A stretch of 59,269 nt of DNA, from positions 1 through 59,269 of IMG/VR virus record IMGVR_UViG_3300023174_002791. The stretch is one strand, 5' to 3'. The position numbers were made by a program, and so were the translations under genes. Source of the stretch: a virus. The notes under the pieces are model-generated. The model did not search any database. It was not told where the DNA came from and was given only the letters and a program-made list of their open reading frames with translations. Position 1 is the stretch's first letter. Each line of letters begins with the position of its first letter. This document shows, piece by piece, positions 38,315 to 45,843 of this stretch.

Positions 38315-38517
38315 TTCGTTTCCGTTTCTCTATGTGGTCTGGGGCTTTCCCATTACGGACTACATTAGACCTATCGGGGGTTAGGTGTCTATCCGTGATT
38401 CAAGCCATTTTGGGCGTGTTGCGTTTTCAGGTGCTCCGTGACCTGCCCGTTTACCGTGTGACGTAGATAACAGTCTGACCAGTCAGGCTTTTGTACCAAA
38501 TGTCCGAAACAACGGGG
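38315..38517 (-). other. Intergenic promoter region upstream of amidoligase
   Basis: A 203-base gap with a strong promoter/operator (see 38362-38391), a small ctgac-tg-gtcag dyad near 38477 close to the GP88 end, and a gcgtgttgcgtt segment similar to 23.34 kb. No ORF of useful length is present. It divides the UGDH/GP88 pair from the amidoligase group. Confidence 0.5.
38362..38391 (-). promoter_or_regulatory. Promoter with embedded TATC-GGGG-GTTA operator
   Basis: On the minus strand TAGACA (38391-38386) and TAATGT (38367-38362) are 18 bases apart. The operator-like site (38372-38383 on the plus strand) starts four bases into the spacer, exactly as in the 23296-23325 promoter. It would drive amidoligase, glutaminase and ParB genes. 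Confidence 0.6.
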
Positions 38518-39330
38518 CTAGAGGCTGGAATCTGCCAATCGCTCGGCTCGGTGGGAATCTCTATCTGACTGAAGACCAGCAAAGGTTTTACCAGACATAC
38601 GCTTTTTAAAATGCGGAATGTTATTAGCAGGAATACCAATACGTACGTTAGGCAACAATACAGCCTGCAAGTCATTATCACTCTGGTCTACATAACCATC
38701 TTCAGTCATTGACACTAATGATAGAAAAACATCAGCGTGACGGTCTGTATCTTTATCAACGAGTGAATCTTGACGACCACCCATCGAATACAACCAACGA
38801 AAATTATCAGGTGCTACACCATCAACCATACGGCGGAATCGGGACACTTCTTTCGTGTACGCATAGAACAACACATCAGGTACAGCACGTGCAACTTCAA
38901 GCCAAGCGTCAGTGTATTCATCACTAAAAAAATCACCGCTGTCGTGAACGCGCACGGCTTTGCCACCAGACAACAACCACTGACGCACCCATTCATCTAC
39001 GCTGTCTAACGGCACCCGTTCAATTTCTTTTGGTACACCAGTCGGACGAAATCTTTTAGCGCCCAACTCAGTAATCATTGCGGTCTTCCAACCCTCAAGG
39101 TCATCAAGCACAAAATGTAAATTCAGTAAGTGTTTACGTCGGACGGCTGGAAACAAATACGTTCCGTTACGTGCGTAGCAGACCTGAGCACAAGCACCTG
39201 CTTCTGGACAAACGTTGAAGTTGCGACCATCTAATAATTTGACTGCAAACGCTGGTAACGTCCAGTTTGAAATACCATCGGCACGTAGTTCACTATTACT
39301 TGTCAGTAGTTTTGCTGGTCTAGGTATCAA
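38518..39330 (-). CDS. GP88 family protein
   Basis: A 270-residue protein, TTG start overlapping the UGDH stop (TTGA), with AGGAG upstream. It has a VCPEAGACAQVCYARNG cysteine motif (about 41-57) that could hold an Fe-S cluster or zinc, and a GKAVRVHDSGDFFSDEYTDAWL block. This matches the GP88 family (gene product 88) in mycobacteriophages. The function is unknown. The Cys pattern and HDSGDF block suggest an enzyme. Confidence 0.78.
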   Translation of the reverse strand: MIPRPAKLLTSNSELRADGISNWTLPAFAVKLLDGRNFNVCPEAGACAQVCYARNGTYLFPAVRRKHLLNLHFVLDDLEGWKTAMITELGAKRFRPTGVPKEIERVPLDSVDEWVRQWLLSGGKAVRVHDSGDFFSDEYTDAWLEVARAVPDVLFYAYTKEVSRFRRMVDGVAPDNFRWLYSMGGRQDSLVDKDTDRHADVFLSLVSMTEDGYVDQSDNDLQAVLLPNVRIGIPANNIPHFKKRMSGKTFAGLQSDRDSHRAERLADSSL

Positions 39331-40670
39331 TCGCTAACTCCTTTTAGTCTGGTCTCTAACAAATCTTTCAAACGGTTATTAGCCTGAATACCAACACCTA
39401 CATAAGTGAACCCTGCTGCGACTGCTGCATTAGCATCAAGTATGTTGCGAGCATCTACAATTTTCTTTGAAGCCATTACTGCTCCTATTTGATGAAGGTC
39501 ATATCCTACAAATTCAGACCATTCCGTAAGGATTACAAGAGCATCTGCTCCATTGCACGCTTCTATCGGAGTTCGAACAATATCCCACGGCAAATCTTTT
39601 GTTTCTACAACAGGGTCAAAGGCTACTATCTCTGCGCCAAGCGACATCATTTCTGTAATTACTGCAAACGCTGGACTTTCACGCATATCAGAGGTGTCAG
39701 CCTTAAATGCTAATCCCCAAACAGCAATCTTCTTTCCTTCTAAGTCTCCTACAATCCATTCCAAACGATTAACAATTTTCTTGGGTTGTTCATCATTGGA
39801 TTTAACAGCAGCCCTAACAATTCTTAAATCTATTTTATGGTCGTGCGCTGTTGCAAGCAAAGCCATCGTATCTTTTGGAAAGCACGAACCTCCCCAACCA
39901 GCACTAGGCGCTAAGAATGATTCTCCTATGCGACGGTCACTGCCAAAGCCTCTACGAACGTCTGCGTAGTCTGCTCCTATTGCATCGCACAATTCTGCTA
40001 TCTCATTACCAAAAGTTATCTTTGTTGCTAAGAAACCATTAGCGGCATATTTACATAGTTCTGCGCTCAAAGTAGACATAATCATAATTGGGGCTTTGAT
40101 ATTACGGTACAACTTAGTAACGAACTCCCCTGCCTCTAAATTGTCAGCGCCAATGACTATCCTGTCTGGCTTCATAAAATCTTGAACGGCGTTACCTTCT
40201 CTAAGAAATTCTGGATTGCTAACTACAGTTGCATCTTTGCGGTCTAACAAAGTGTTTAGGTAGGAGGCTGTTCCAACAGGGCTAGTTGATTTATTAACTA
40301 CAACCGTGCCTTTTGAAAACATCTTGCGATTATGTAAAACAAAACTCTCTAGATAAGAAATATCTGCTGCACCAGTTTCTGAACGTGGTGTAGGTAGGCA
40401 CAACATAACAATATCTACATCTTTGAATACGTCAGAAGCATCATAGATGAAACCTAGTCTGCCTTCCATTACATTTTTATAAACTAAATCTTCTAGATTC
40501 TTTTCATAGAACGGCAAACGTCCCTGTTGGATTGATAAAAGTTTTGACTTATCATTTTCTACACAAACAACGTTGTTTCCTAATTCTGCTAAACAAGCAG
40601 CGGTAGTTAGACCAACAAAACCTGCTCCTATAACAGCAACGTTTGAGGTGCTAAGACCTGACGCAACCAT
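39327..40670 (-). CDS. ugd: UDP-glucose 6-dehydrogenase
   Basis: A 447-residue dehydrogenase with NAD motif GAGFVG (15-20), conserved NKSTSPVGTA (about 126-135), NPEFLREGNA (152-161) and GGSCFPKD with catalytic Cys263. It would oxidise UDP-glucose to UDP-glucuronate. The length is normal for the family. It starts in a TAATG overlap with the upstream HTH gene. In a phage genome this suggests glucuronate is used for a phage-directed glycan or nucleic-acid modification. Confidence 0.93.
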   Translation of the reverse strand: MVASGLSTSNVAVIGAGFVGLTTAACLAELGNNVVCVENDKSKLLSIQQGRLPFYEKNLEDLVYKNVMEGRLGFIYDASDVFKDVDIVMLCLPTPRSETGAADISYLESFVLHNRKMFSKGTVVVNKSTSPVGTASYLNTLLDRKDATVVSNPEFLREGNAVQDFMKPDRIVIGADNLEAGEFVTKLYRNIKAPIMIMSTLSAELCKYAANGFLATKITFGNEIAELCDAIGADYADVRRGFGSDRRIGESFLAPSAGWGGSCFPKDTMALLATAHDHKIDLRIVRAAVKSNDEQPKKIVNRLEWIVGDLEGKKIAVWGLAFKADTSDMRESPAFAVITEMMSLGAEIVAFDPVVETKDLPWDIVRTPIEACNGADALVILTEWSEFVGYDLHQIGAVMASKKIVDARNILDANAAVAAGFTYVGVGIQANNRLKDLLETRLKGVSD

Positions 40671-40891
40671 TACTTGCCTACAATAATCTTGTAAACGGTA
40701 ACTTCTGAGACAGCCATCTTTGTTGCTATCTCTTTGTACGTGACATTTTGCTTTCTTAAATCAAGAACGTATTTACGTCTCCGTTTACCAGTTTCCACAA
40801 TTTCGTCTTGCAGTCTGTGAATTTTGTCAGTGGTCTCTGATACGGCTCGTAACAGATGCTCTTTATCTAATTGCTCTGGATTTTCAGTCAT
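40670..40891 (-). CDS. Small helix-turn-helix protein, 73 aa
   Basis: A 73-residue protein: an N-terminal helix with acidic residues, a basic ETGKRRRKYVLDLRKQNV segment and an HTH VTYKEIATKMAVSEVTVYKIIVGK. It resembles a sigma-region-4 or Cro-like HTH. It is a candidate regulator binding the nearby palindromes, one of which lies just upstream at 40915-40926. Confidence 0.72.
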   Translation of the reverse strand: MTENPEQLDKEHLLRAVSETTDKIHRLQDEIVETGKRRRKYVLDLRKQNVTYKEIATKMAVSEVTVYKIIVGK

Positions 40892-40914
40892 ACAGTCACC
40901 CTATCTCATTTTCA

Positions 40915-40926
40915 CAACGGGGGTTA
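40915..40926. promoter_or_regulatory. Operator-like palindrome CAAC-GGGG-GTTA
   Basis: The site overlaps the stop of the RusA-like gene and lies in the 32-base gap before the small HTH gene. It matches TAAC-N4-GTTA except for the first base on the plus strand. It may be an autoregulatory site for that HTH gene. Confidence 0.5.
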
Positions 40927-41292
40927 GTCTGCCACAACACCGTGAATAATTAATTCAAGAGCATTACGACCACGCTGGGGCGCTACAAAAGTAATTGAGT
41001 GAAGATATTGGGAAGAATCGTCGGGCATAACCTTGGCATCAACCAAACCATCAATTGCAGCCTTTACAGCAGGGTTGCAAGCAGCAACATCTTGAAGTCT
41101 CCCTGCCTTCTGATACACCTTGACAGTTATGTCACAAGTTTTTAAAGTCGGAATTTTCTGTTGCCTAGCAAGAATACAAAACGCATTACGCCAAGTCTTT
41201 ACATTGTCTGCTCTTTGCCATCTGTTACCAGCGCGTTCGCCATTAGTAGTCCACGGGCGTTGTTCTAAAGTTAGTTCCCAAGTTTTTAACAT
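40924..41292 (-). CDS. RusA-like Holliday junction resolvase
   Basis: A 122-residue protein with the RusA pattern: a basic N-terminus, RLQDVAACNPAVKAAIDGLVDAKVMPDDSSQY (acidic catalytic residues Asp in DVA, DGLVDAK and PDDS), and a final beta strand. It resolves branched recombination intermediates. It sits with HNH, loader and initiator genes in the early replication module. Confidence 0.82.
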   Translation of the reverse strand: MLKTWELTLEQRPWTTNGERAGNRWQRADNVKTWRNAFCILARQQKIPTLKTCDITVKVYQKAGRLQDVAACNPAVKAAIDGLVDAKVMPDDSSQYLHSITFVAPQRGRNALELIIHGVVAD

Positions 41293-41663
41293 TACATATC
41301 CCTTTTAATTGGAATATACGTGGCTTCATTATCTAACAACATAAATACATTACGGATTAATACTGGCTTAGTTGCTGGATTCTCATACGAATGAACTAAC
41401 CAACCATTTTCATAACTTAATTCTCTGTTTGATTCTACGTAACCGTGACAACCAGACGTGCCTGACCCACAAATCATCATCAAGTTACTGGATTCGTTAA
41501 GAGCAGCATCTTTACTGCCACCCATCTTGCGAGGTTTACGGTGATGCAAAGAAACATACATCTCACTGTATAACGATTTGTTACAAATTTCGCACGTACC
41601 TCCGCCTCTGCTAATTACAGACGCACGGACAATAGGTGAAGCACCTGTGAAACGCTTTGCCAC
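41292..41663 (-). CDS. HNH endonuclease-like protein
   Basis: A 123-residue protein. CEICNKSLY gives a zinc pair and SLHHRKPRKMGGSKD the HNH His-Asn-like block, then NLMMICGSGTSGCHGYVE completes the fold. Standalone HNH proteins in phages act in packaging or as homing enzymes. It is coupled to both neighbours by one-base overlaps. Confidence 0.85.
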   Translation of the reverse strand: MAKRFTGASPIVRASVISRGGGTCEICNKSLYSEMYVSLHHRKPRKMGGSKDAALNESSNLMMICGSGTSGCHGYVESNRELSYENGWLVHSYENPATKPVLIRNVFMLLDNEATYIPIKRDM

Positions 41664-42151
41664 TAAACGTTAAGCGCTTTACGCTCAGATGACTCTAGTT
41701 GAAGTTGGTCGCCTACAAGAATCTTACGGTCAAATCGAGTCACAAGTTCTTCATACGCACGCCAGAATTGCGAGCGCGAGGTTTCTACATTCTCGCTCAT
41801 ACATAAACCACGCCAACCCATATTTCTTACAGTCTCAGTAATTGCATCGTGCGAAAACTCTGGAGTCCCATACGTACCATACTTCTGCATTTGTCTTTGT
41901 ACTTCGCCCCACGCTTCAACCTTGCTAGGTGCTAAAGACCCTGACTGCTCTGCAACCTTACGACGGATGGAAGCAATCGACAACCACTTATCAGAAGTCA
42001 TCAACAATTCTTTGACTGCCTTCTCAACTTGCTCTACAGACAAATCGCTAAGAAGTTCTGCATAGACACTTACGGTTTCTTTAGTAAGTGGATATTGAGG
42101 ATAAGCAACTGCACACAAAGATAAAATCTTTGCCGCTTCTATTTTGTTCAT
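41663..42151 (-). CDS. Helicase-loader-like protein
   Basis: A 162-residue protein with an N-terminal helical domain (MNKIEAAKILSLCAVAYPQYPL, then VYAELLSDLSVEQVEKAVKELL) resembling the G39P/loader-inhibitor family of phage replication proteins. It follows the initiator-like gene with a four-base overlap. It probably recruits the host replicative helicase. Confidence is moderate because of low sequence conservation in such loaders. Confidence 0.65.
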   Translation of the reverse strand: MNKIEAAKILSLCAVAYPQYPLTKETVSVYAELLSDLSVEQVEKAVKELLMTSDKWLSIASIRRKVAEQSGSLAPSKVEAWGEVQRQMQKYGTYGTPEFSHDAITETVRNMGWRGLCMSENVETSRSQFWRAYEELVTRFDRKILVGDQLQLESSERKALNV

Positions 42152-42915
42152 TGTTCAGCGCCAATCTGTTCTTCTAGGTAATCACGGATAGCAGAGAAGC
42201 CACGTGGCTCATTCTGTTTTTGTTTACGCGTAGCCTCAAGACGAAGCCTGTCAAAGTGTTCACGTAACTTTTGAGGAGAACGGACATTCATTGACCAGAA
42301 ATCATCTTGAGTAGCCCAAAGAATAGCCCCCTGAATCTGTTCTGGAGTTCTTTCATCTATACGCATCATACGGTCAATAACCTTGAGCCATTCTTTTGTC
42401 ACAGTCGGACGCTTGAAACCATTACGTTCAATACAATCTGCTAATAACTTACAAATATCATTAGTAACAGAATTATTGTAGTTGGAGCCTTCTCCTTCAT
42501 TTTGGCTTTTGTTAAGTATGGCTATGGTTAGTGTGTCGTTTTCTGCACCAGGGGTAGGTACATTTTCTTCGCTACGTGACCTGTTTCTATTTTCCCTACC
42601 AAGCGAAGATTTTTCGCTAGTTGGGATACTACATACAGTATAAATGTTTGAGGTGTAGCCACCGTCTTCTTTATAACGGCGCTCTTTTTCTAAAGCACCA
42701 AGTCCTAGCAATTCTTTAATCGCTGAATCTACAGTTCTATCAGAACAGTGCATACGAGTTGCAAGTGTCTGCCTTGAAGGGAAACACATACCATCTCTGT
42801 CAGCATACCTACGAAGCACGGCATACAAACGTATAGCAGCAGATGAAACATCAGCATCTAGTACCCATTCAGGCACTATTGCAAAGTAGTAATCAGCAGA
42901 AGTTTTGTCGGTCAT
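42148..42915 (-). CDS. Winged-helix replication initiator-like protein
   Basis: 255 residues from the ATG at 42915, chosen because AGGAG lies upstream; the frame opens at 42957. The N-terminal wing (SSAAIRLYAVLRRYADRDGMCFPSRQTLATRMHCSDRTVDSAIKEL) is typical of phage initiators with DnaD-like partners. A linker of Ser/Asn and a helical C-terminal domain follow (GAILWATQDDFWSMNV). With the loader it would start replication. Confidence 0.75.
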   Translation of the reverse strand: MTDKTSADYYFAIVPEWVLDADVSSAAIRLYAVLRRYADRDGMCFPSRQTLATRMHCSDRTVDSAIKELLGLGALEKERRYKEDGGYTSNIYTVCSIPTSEKSSLGRENRNRSRSEENVPTPGAENDTLTIAILNKSQNEGEGSNYNNSVTNDICKLLADCIERNGFKRPTVTKEWLKVIDRMMRIDERTPEQIQGAILWATQDDFWSMNVRSPQKLREHFDRLRLEATRKQKQNEPRGFSAIRDYLEEQIGAEQ

Positions 42916-42968
42916 CTCATACTCCTGTGTCTTTGTGGGAAGCGAAAGATACTGCATAAAATGTAATA

Positions 42969-43004
42969 CGACACACTGCCATTGTCTACTACAGCAGTGT
43001 GTCG
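42969..43004 (-). terminator. Possible terminator stem-loop
   Basis: cgacacactgc (42969-42979) pairs with gcagtgtgtcg (42994-43004), eleven perfect bases with a 14-base loop. On the minus strand it follows the 43018-43641 stop and is followed by TATTACATTTT, only moderately U-rich. It may reduce transcription into the initiator gene. Confidence 0.55.
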
Positions 43005-43017
43005 CGTCTACAGAAGG

Positions 43018-43641
43018 TTAGTTAGGTGTTTCTACCATTTCATCTTCTTCAATGTCACTTACAGTCACATTTTTAACTGGTACAACTTCTTGTACAACCG
43101 TTTGAGTTAGTTCAGCCTTCTTCTCATTGTAAATAGATAGCAACTCATTACGTTGAGCCTCTGTTAATGAATACTCACCAGCAGAGTTTGCAACTTGCTG
43201 AAGATTTTCTACGGTCTTTACAAGTTTCATTGAATGAGTAAGTGTCACCCAAATTGGTTCAGTAATACTTTTCTTTTCTGGTCTTGCAGATTGTGTTGCA
43301 CGTTCAACCTTTTGCATCTCCTCACGGGAGGGGCGCTTGCCTTTTGTTGCAAAACCTAAATTGGCTAATGCGCGTCCAATTGACGAGGTCTCGCAGTTCT
43401 CGCTTGCATTGGTTCTGTTTACTGGACTACTGCCTTCTATCTCACTAGCAAAACCGCGAACAGTTGGCATTGAATCTTCTTTATCTATGTAAACGTGTGT
43501 CCAACATTCCCATTGATATTTACCATCTTCACGCAGAACGCAAGTTGGTTTGTCTGGGAGTATGCGTCCATTCGGATGCGCTTCCCAAAAAGCACGAATA
43601 CGATTTTCAACTGGTTCATACTCAGATAAGTCGAATCCCAT
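43018..43641 (-). CDS. Annealing/ERF-like protein
   Basis: A 207-residue protein. The stretch RGFASEIEGSSPVNRTNASENCETSSIGRALANLGFATKGKRPSREEMQ, with the NxTxAxENCETSSIGRALA core at about 78-95, is widespread in phage proteins next to Gam-like and SSB genes and resembles single-strand annealing proteins such as ERF. A Lys/Glu-rich tail follows. Function in recombination is probable but not certain. Confidence 0.6.
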   Translation of the reverse strand: MGFDLSEYEPVENRIRAFWEAHPNGRILPDKPTCVLREDGKYQWECWTHVYIDKEDSMPTVRGFASEIEGSSPVNRTNASENCETSSIGRALANLGFATKGKRPSREEMQKVERATQSARPEKKSITEPIWVTLTHSMKLVKTVENLQQVANSAGEYSLTEAQRNELLSIYNEKKAELTQTVVQEVVPVKNVTVSDIEEDEMVETPN

Positions 43642-44207
43642 TACAGTTCCACCTCTACGCTAACGGAAAGATTACCTTCCTCGATTGTAAGACCAGGAAC
43701 AAGTTCCCCATCTTTTGTAATTACTTTAAGAGTTGCAGAATCGTCTACCACTAAATCAGCATAAGCCTCTTTGATTTTAGTCAAAGCAGGTTCTTCTTTA
43801 ATCCTAATTAAATCTGGAGCACTTGTACGCGCCCACGCTAAGAATAATTCAGAATCTACAGCCCACTTACGATTTGATTGTCTAGTAGAAATTTTGCCGT
43901 GCGGTAACGTAACTGACTTACGTGGGTCATCTGGGTTCAAACGAACTCTATGACCATAACCAGTTAAATGCGCTACAAAATACTCAGCGTCACTTTCTAT
44001 AGTTTTGTTTACGGCTTCAAGCCACGCTGTTACGCGAGCAATTTCAGCCTGAGCGATTTCTTCATTGACTTTTTGTTTAGCACGGAGCGAGCGCAACTTA
44101 CGCATAGCCCAAGCCGCTTTTTGGTCGTCATCAATAACGAACGCTTCTCTGACTTCTTCTGTTTTGAAATCATCTAAGGCTTCGTCAAGAGATTCAGGAA
44201 GTGACAT
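43641..44207 (-). CDS. Gam-like host nuclease inhibitor
   Basis: 188 residues from the ATG at 44207, which has GAAGGAG and lies downstream of a promoter; the earlier start at 44237 would lie at the -10. The long helical KLRSLRAKQKVNEEIAQAEIARVTAWLEA (about 45-73) and WAVDSELFLAWA segments match Gam-like proteins that bind DNA ends and block host RecBCD-type nucleases. It is the first early gene. Confidence 0.78.
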   Translation of the reverse strand: MSLPESLDEALDDFKTEEVREAFVIDDDQKAAWAMRKLRSLRAKQKVNEEIAQAEIARVTAWLEAVNKTIESDAEYFVAHLTGYGHRVRLNPDDPRKSVTLPHGKISTRQSNRKWAVDSELFLAWARTSAPDLIRIKEEPALTKIKEAYADLVVDDSATLKVITKDGELVPGLTIEEGNLSVSVEVEL

Positions 44208-44236
44208 TGATTCTCCTTCTGTTGTCGTGGAGAGCA

Positions 44237-44266
44237 ATCATAACTGGGGTTAGTGACTTATGTAAA
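44237..44266 (-). promoter_or_regulatory. Early promoter with overlapping operator
   Basis: On the minus strand TTTACA (44266-44261) and TATGAT (44242-44237) are 18 bases apart. A perfect TAAC-TGGG-GTTA-like palindrome (44241-44252) overlaps the -10 box and the spacer. The Gam-like gene starts 30 bases downstream. This looks like the main early promoter. Confidence 0.68.
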
Positions 44267-44353
44267 TACCCCTAGAAATTAGGTGTCTCAGCGCTTGACG
44301 TTACAACGAACCACTGACAAGATACAGACCTGTCCTTGGGGAAGTGGCAGACG

Positions 44354-44396
44354 AAGACGCAGGTACAGAAATTCTCTCTTTCCGTACCTGCGTCTT
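44354..44396. terminator. Long inverted repeat between late and early operons
   Basis: aagacgcaggtac (44354-44366) pairs perfectly with gtacctgcgtctt (44384-44396); after one mismatch four more inner bases pair (gaaa/tttc). It lies between the endolysin stop and the early promoter. There is no run of U, so it could be a terminator of an unusual type, an RNA-processing hairpin, or a protein-binding site that insulates late from early transcription. Confidence 0.6.
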
Positions 44397-44469
44397 ACTT
44401 ATTGGGTGAACCCCTGAAACAGTCTCTACGAGCCTCCTAGACCCCTACAAGAGCCTTTTATGACCTTGC

Positions 44470-44943
44470 CTAAGCCTTCGGGCGACCTACCGCCATAATT
44501 GTTTTGTAATCACGCTTCTTCAGATAGTAACCATCGCCATTTGACTGACTGCCAGCCTTACCTGACGAAGTGTTGCCCTCATACACGTACATATATTTAA
44601 GAGTCGTATTGTGACCCTTAACAATTCCAACGTGGTCAGCCATAGCGTCTTCATCGAACTGGAAGAAAACAACATCGCCAGCCTGAGCCTGACCAATCGG
44701 TACAATCTGATTGTTCTTGGTCAAATACTTTAGCCAAGCGTCACAAGATGCGAAGCCTTTCTTTGTGTTTGCAACTGAAGCAATAGCCCCAGCATCAAAG
44801 TACATCTTTGAAGCAGACATCGCACACCAAGGCTGGTTGTTAAGTCCGAACCACTTACCGAAGGTCGTGTCATTATTTTCTCCTTCTGTGTAGTTCAGTG
44901 AAGCCTCACAGAGAGCAAGCAATTTCTTTACGTCTACAGCCAT
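44470..44943 (-). CDS. CHAP-domain endolysin
   Basis: A 157-residue protein. The CHAP catalytic set is visible: Cys40 in QPWCAMSAS, His104 in ADHVGIV, and a Glu/Asn in YVYEGNTS (122-124). It lacks a visible wall-binding domain. It probably cleaves peptidoglycan cross-bridges. It starts in a TAATG overlap with the Ntn hydrolase gene and ends the late operon. Confidence 0.85.
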   Translation of the reverse strand: MAVDVKKLLALCEASLNYTEGENNDTTFGKWFGLNNQPWCAMSASKMYFDAGAIASVANTKKGFASCDAWLKYLTKNNQIVPIGQAQAGDVVFFQFDEDAMADHVGIVKGHNTTLKYMYVYEGNTSSGKAGSQSNGDGYYLKKRDYKTIMAVGRPKA

Positions 44944-45521
44944 TATTTTTCCGTCCTAGTTGTTGTTTGTTTTAACGTTCTTTTTTTCAATTGTGTGTGA
45001 TAAATGAATGGGGCTGAAGTGTACACGTCATTATTAGCGGCAACCTTTAAGGCTGTCTCTAAATCCGCACCAGCGCACAAAGCCCCTATTGCGTAATCAG
45101 AGCCTGAGCCAACACCATAGAAACCCCTGCTATCTAAAGCAACAGACATATCATCTGCAATTTCAAAAACCTGACCTCCTACAGCAATCAGGAAGGCAAA
45201 TTTTGTTTCACCGTCTGCATCGGCTTCATTCCACTTGTACTCATTGTCTTTGAAACAGTTCTTCAACGAGGGTACAACTTTAGAAATCATAAAGTGATAC
45301 AAGTCGTCTACGTCAGATGCTTTAGGGATTGGGGGTTGCCAAATGTGTTGCGCTATGTCACAAGGAGCACATTCACCAGAACCAGCAATTAGATACAAAG
45401 AACGTTCTGTTATTTTGACCATTTCGCGGTGAGACTGTCGCCTACCACCACTGCCAGTAACCTGACTGTCAGCGCCAATAACAACTTTGTCTTTGTATTG
45501 AACCGCAACGATAGTAGTCAC
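44943..45521 (-). CDS. HslV/proteasome beta-like Ntn hydrolase
   Basis: A 192-residue protein. It begins MTTIVAVQYKDKVVIGADSQ, almost the HslV opening, with Thr2 as the mature N-terminal nucleophile, Asp18 and Lys36 in proteasome-like positions, and IAGSG at 45-49. A GVGSGSDYAIGAL motif comes later. These threonine peptidases process proteins inside the cell. Next to the lysis genes it might degrade host factors or trigger lysis timing. It starts with GTG. Confidence 0.85.
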   Translation of the reverse strand: MTTIVAVQYKDKVVIGADSQVTGSGGRRQSHREMVKITERSLYLIAGSGECAPCDIAQHIWQPPIPKASDVDDLYHFMISKVVPSLKNCFKDNEYKWNEADADGETKFAFLIAVGGQVFEIADDMSVALDSRGFYGVGSGSDYAIGALCAGADLETALKVAANNDVYTSAPFIYHTQLKKRTLKQTTTRTEK

Positions 45522-45525
45522 ATCT

Positions 45526-45540
45526 CTCCAATGGTTGGAG
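45526..45540 (-). promoter_or_regulatory. Ribosome-site-sequestering hairpin
   Basis: On the minus strand CTCCAA and TTGGAG form a six-base stem with a three-base loop just before the GTG of the Ntn hydrolase. The TTGGAG arm contains the GGAG ribosome site. It could reduce or time translation of the hydrolase. Confidence 0.45.
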
Positions 45541-45600
45541 GAAGCCTACGGCAAGATTAAGAGATGACCCTTACGTAACACTTATTTATAAACACTTACT

Positions 45601-45843
45601 TTATTCTTTTTTACGCTTATCAACCTTTGCGAACGCGTCATTAATTTCATCGCGGGTTAATCTGCCGTCCTGCAAGAACGAACGAGACAAGGCTTCTACA
45701 ACAGTAGAAACACCAAGCAAGCCAGCCATAAAGACTGCTGAAAGAGTATCAATACCAAATACAGCGCCAGCACCAATTACAGAAAGACCTGAAGCAGCAA
45801 ATACGGCAAGTATTCGCATAAGTATATTTCCGAGGTTATTCAT
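45601..45843 (-). CDS. Holin-like membrane protein
   Basis: An 80-residue protein with two transmembrane helices (ILMRILAVFAASGLSVIGAGAVF and LSAVFMAGLLGVSTVVEAL) and a charged C-terminus with LTRDEINDAFAKVDKRKKE. This is the form of many actinophage holins. It precedes the endolysin group. The ATG overlaps the stop of the neighbouring small membrane gene by eight bases. Confidence 0.78.
   Translation of the reverse strand: MNNLGNILMRILAVFAASGLSVIGAGAVFGIDTLSAVFMAGLLGVSTVVEALSRSFLQDGRLTRDEINDAFAKVDKRKKE

Noticed and set aside
38451-38681. Hydrophobic 76-codon minus-strand ORF overlapping GP88
   Set aside because: It is a shadow of the GP88 gene in another frame; it lacks a ribosome site and the GP88 frame is clearly coding.
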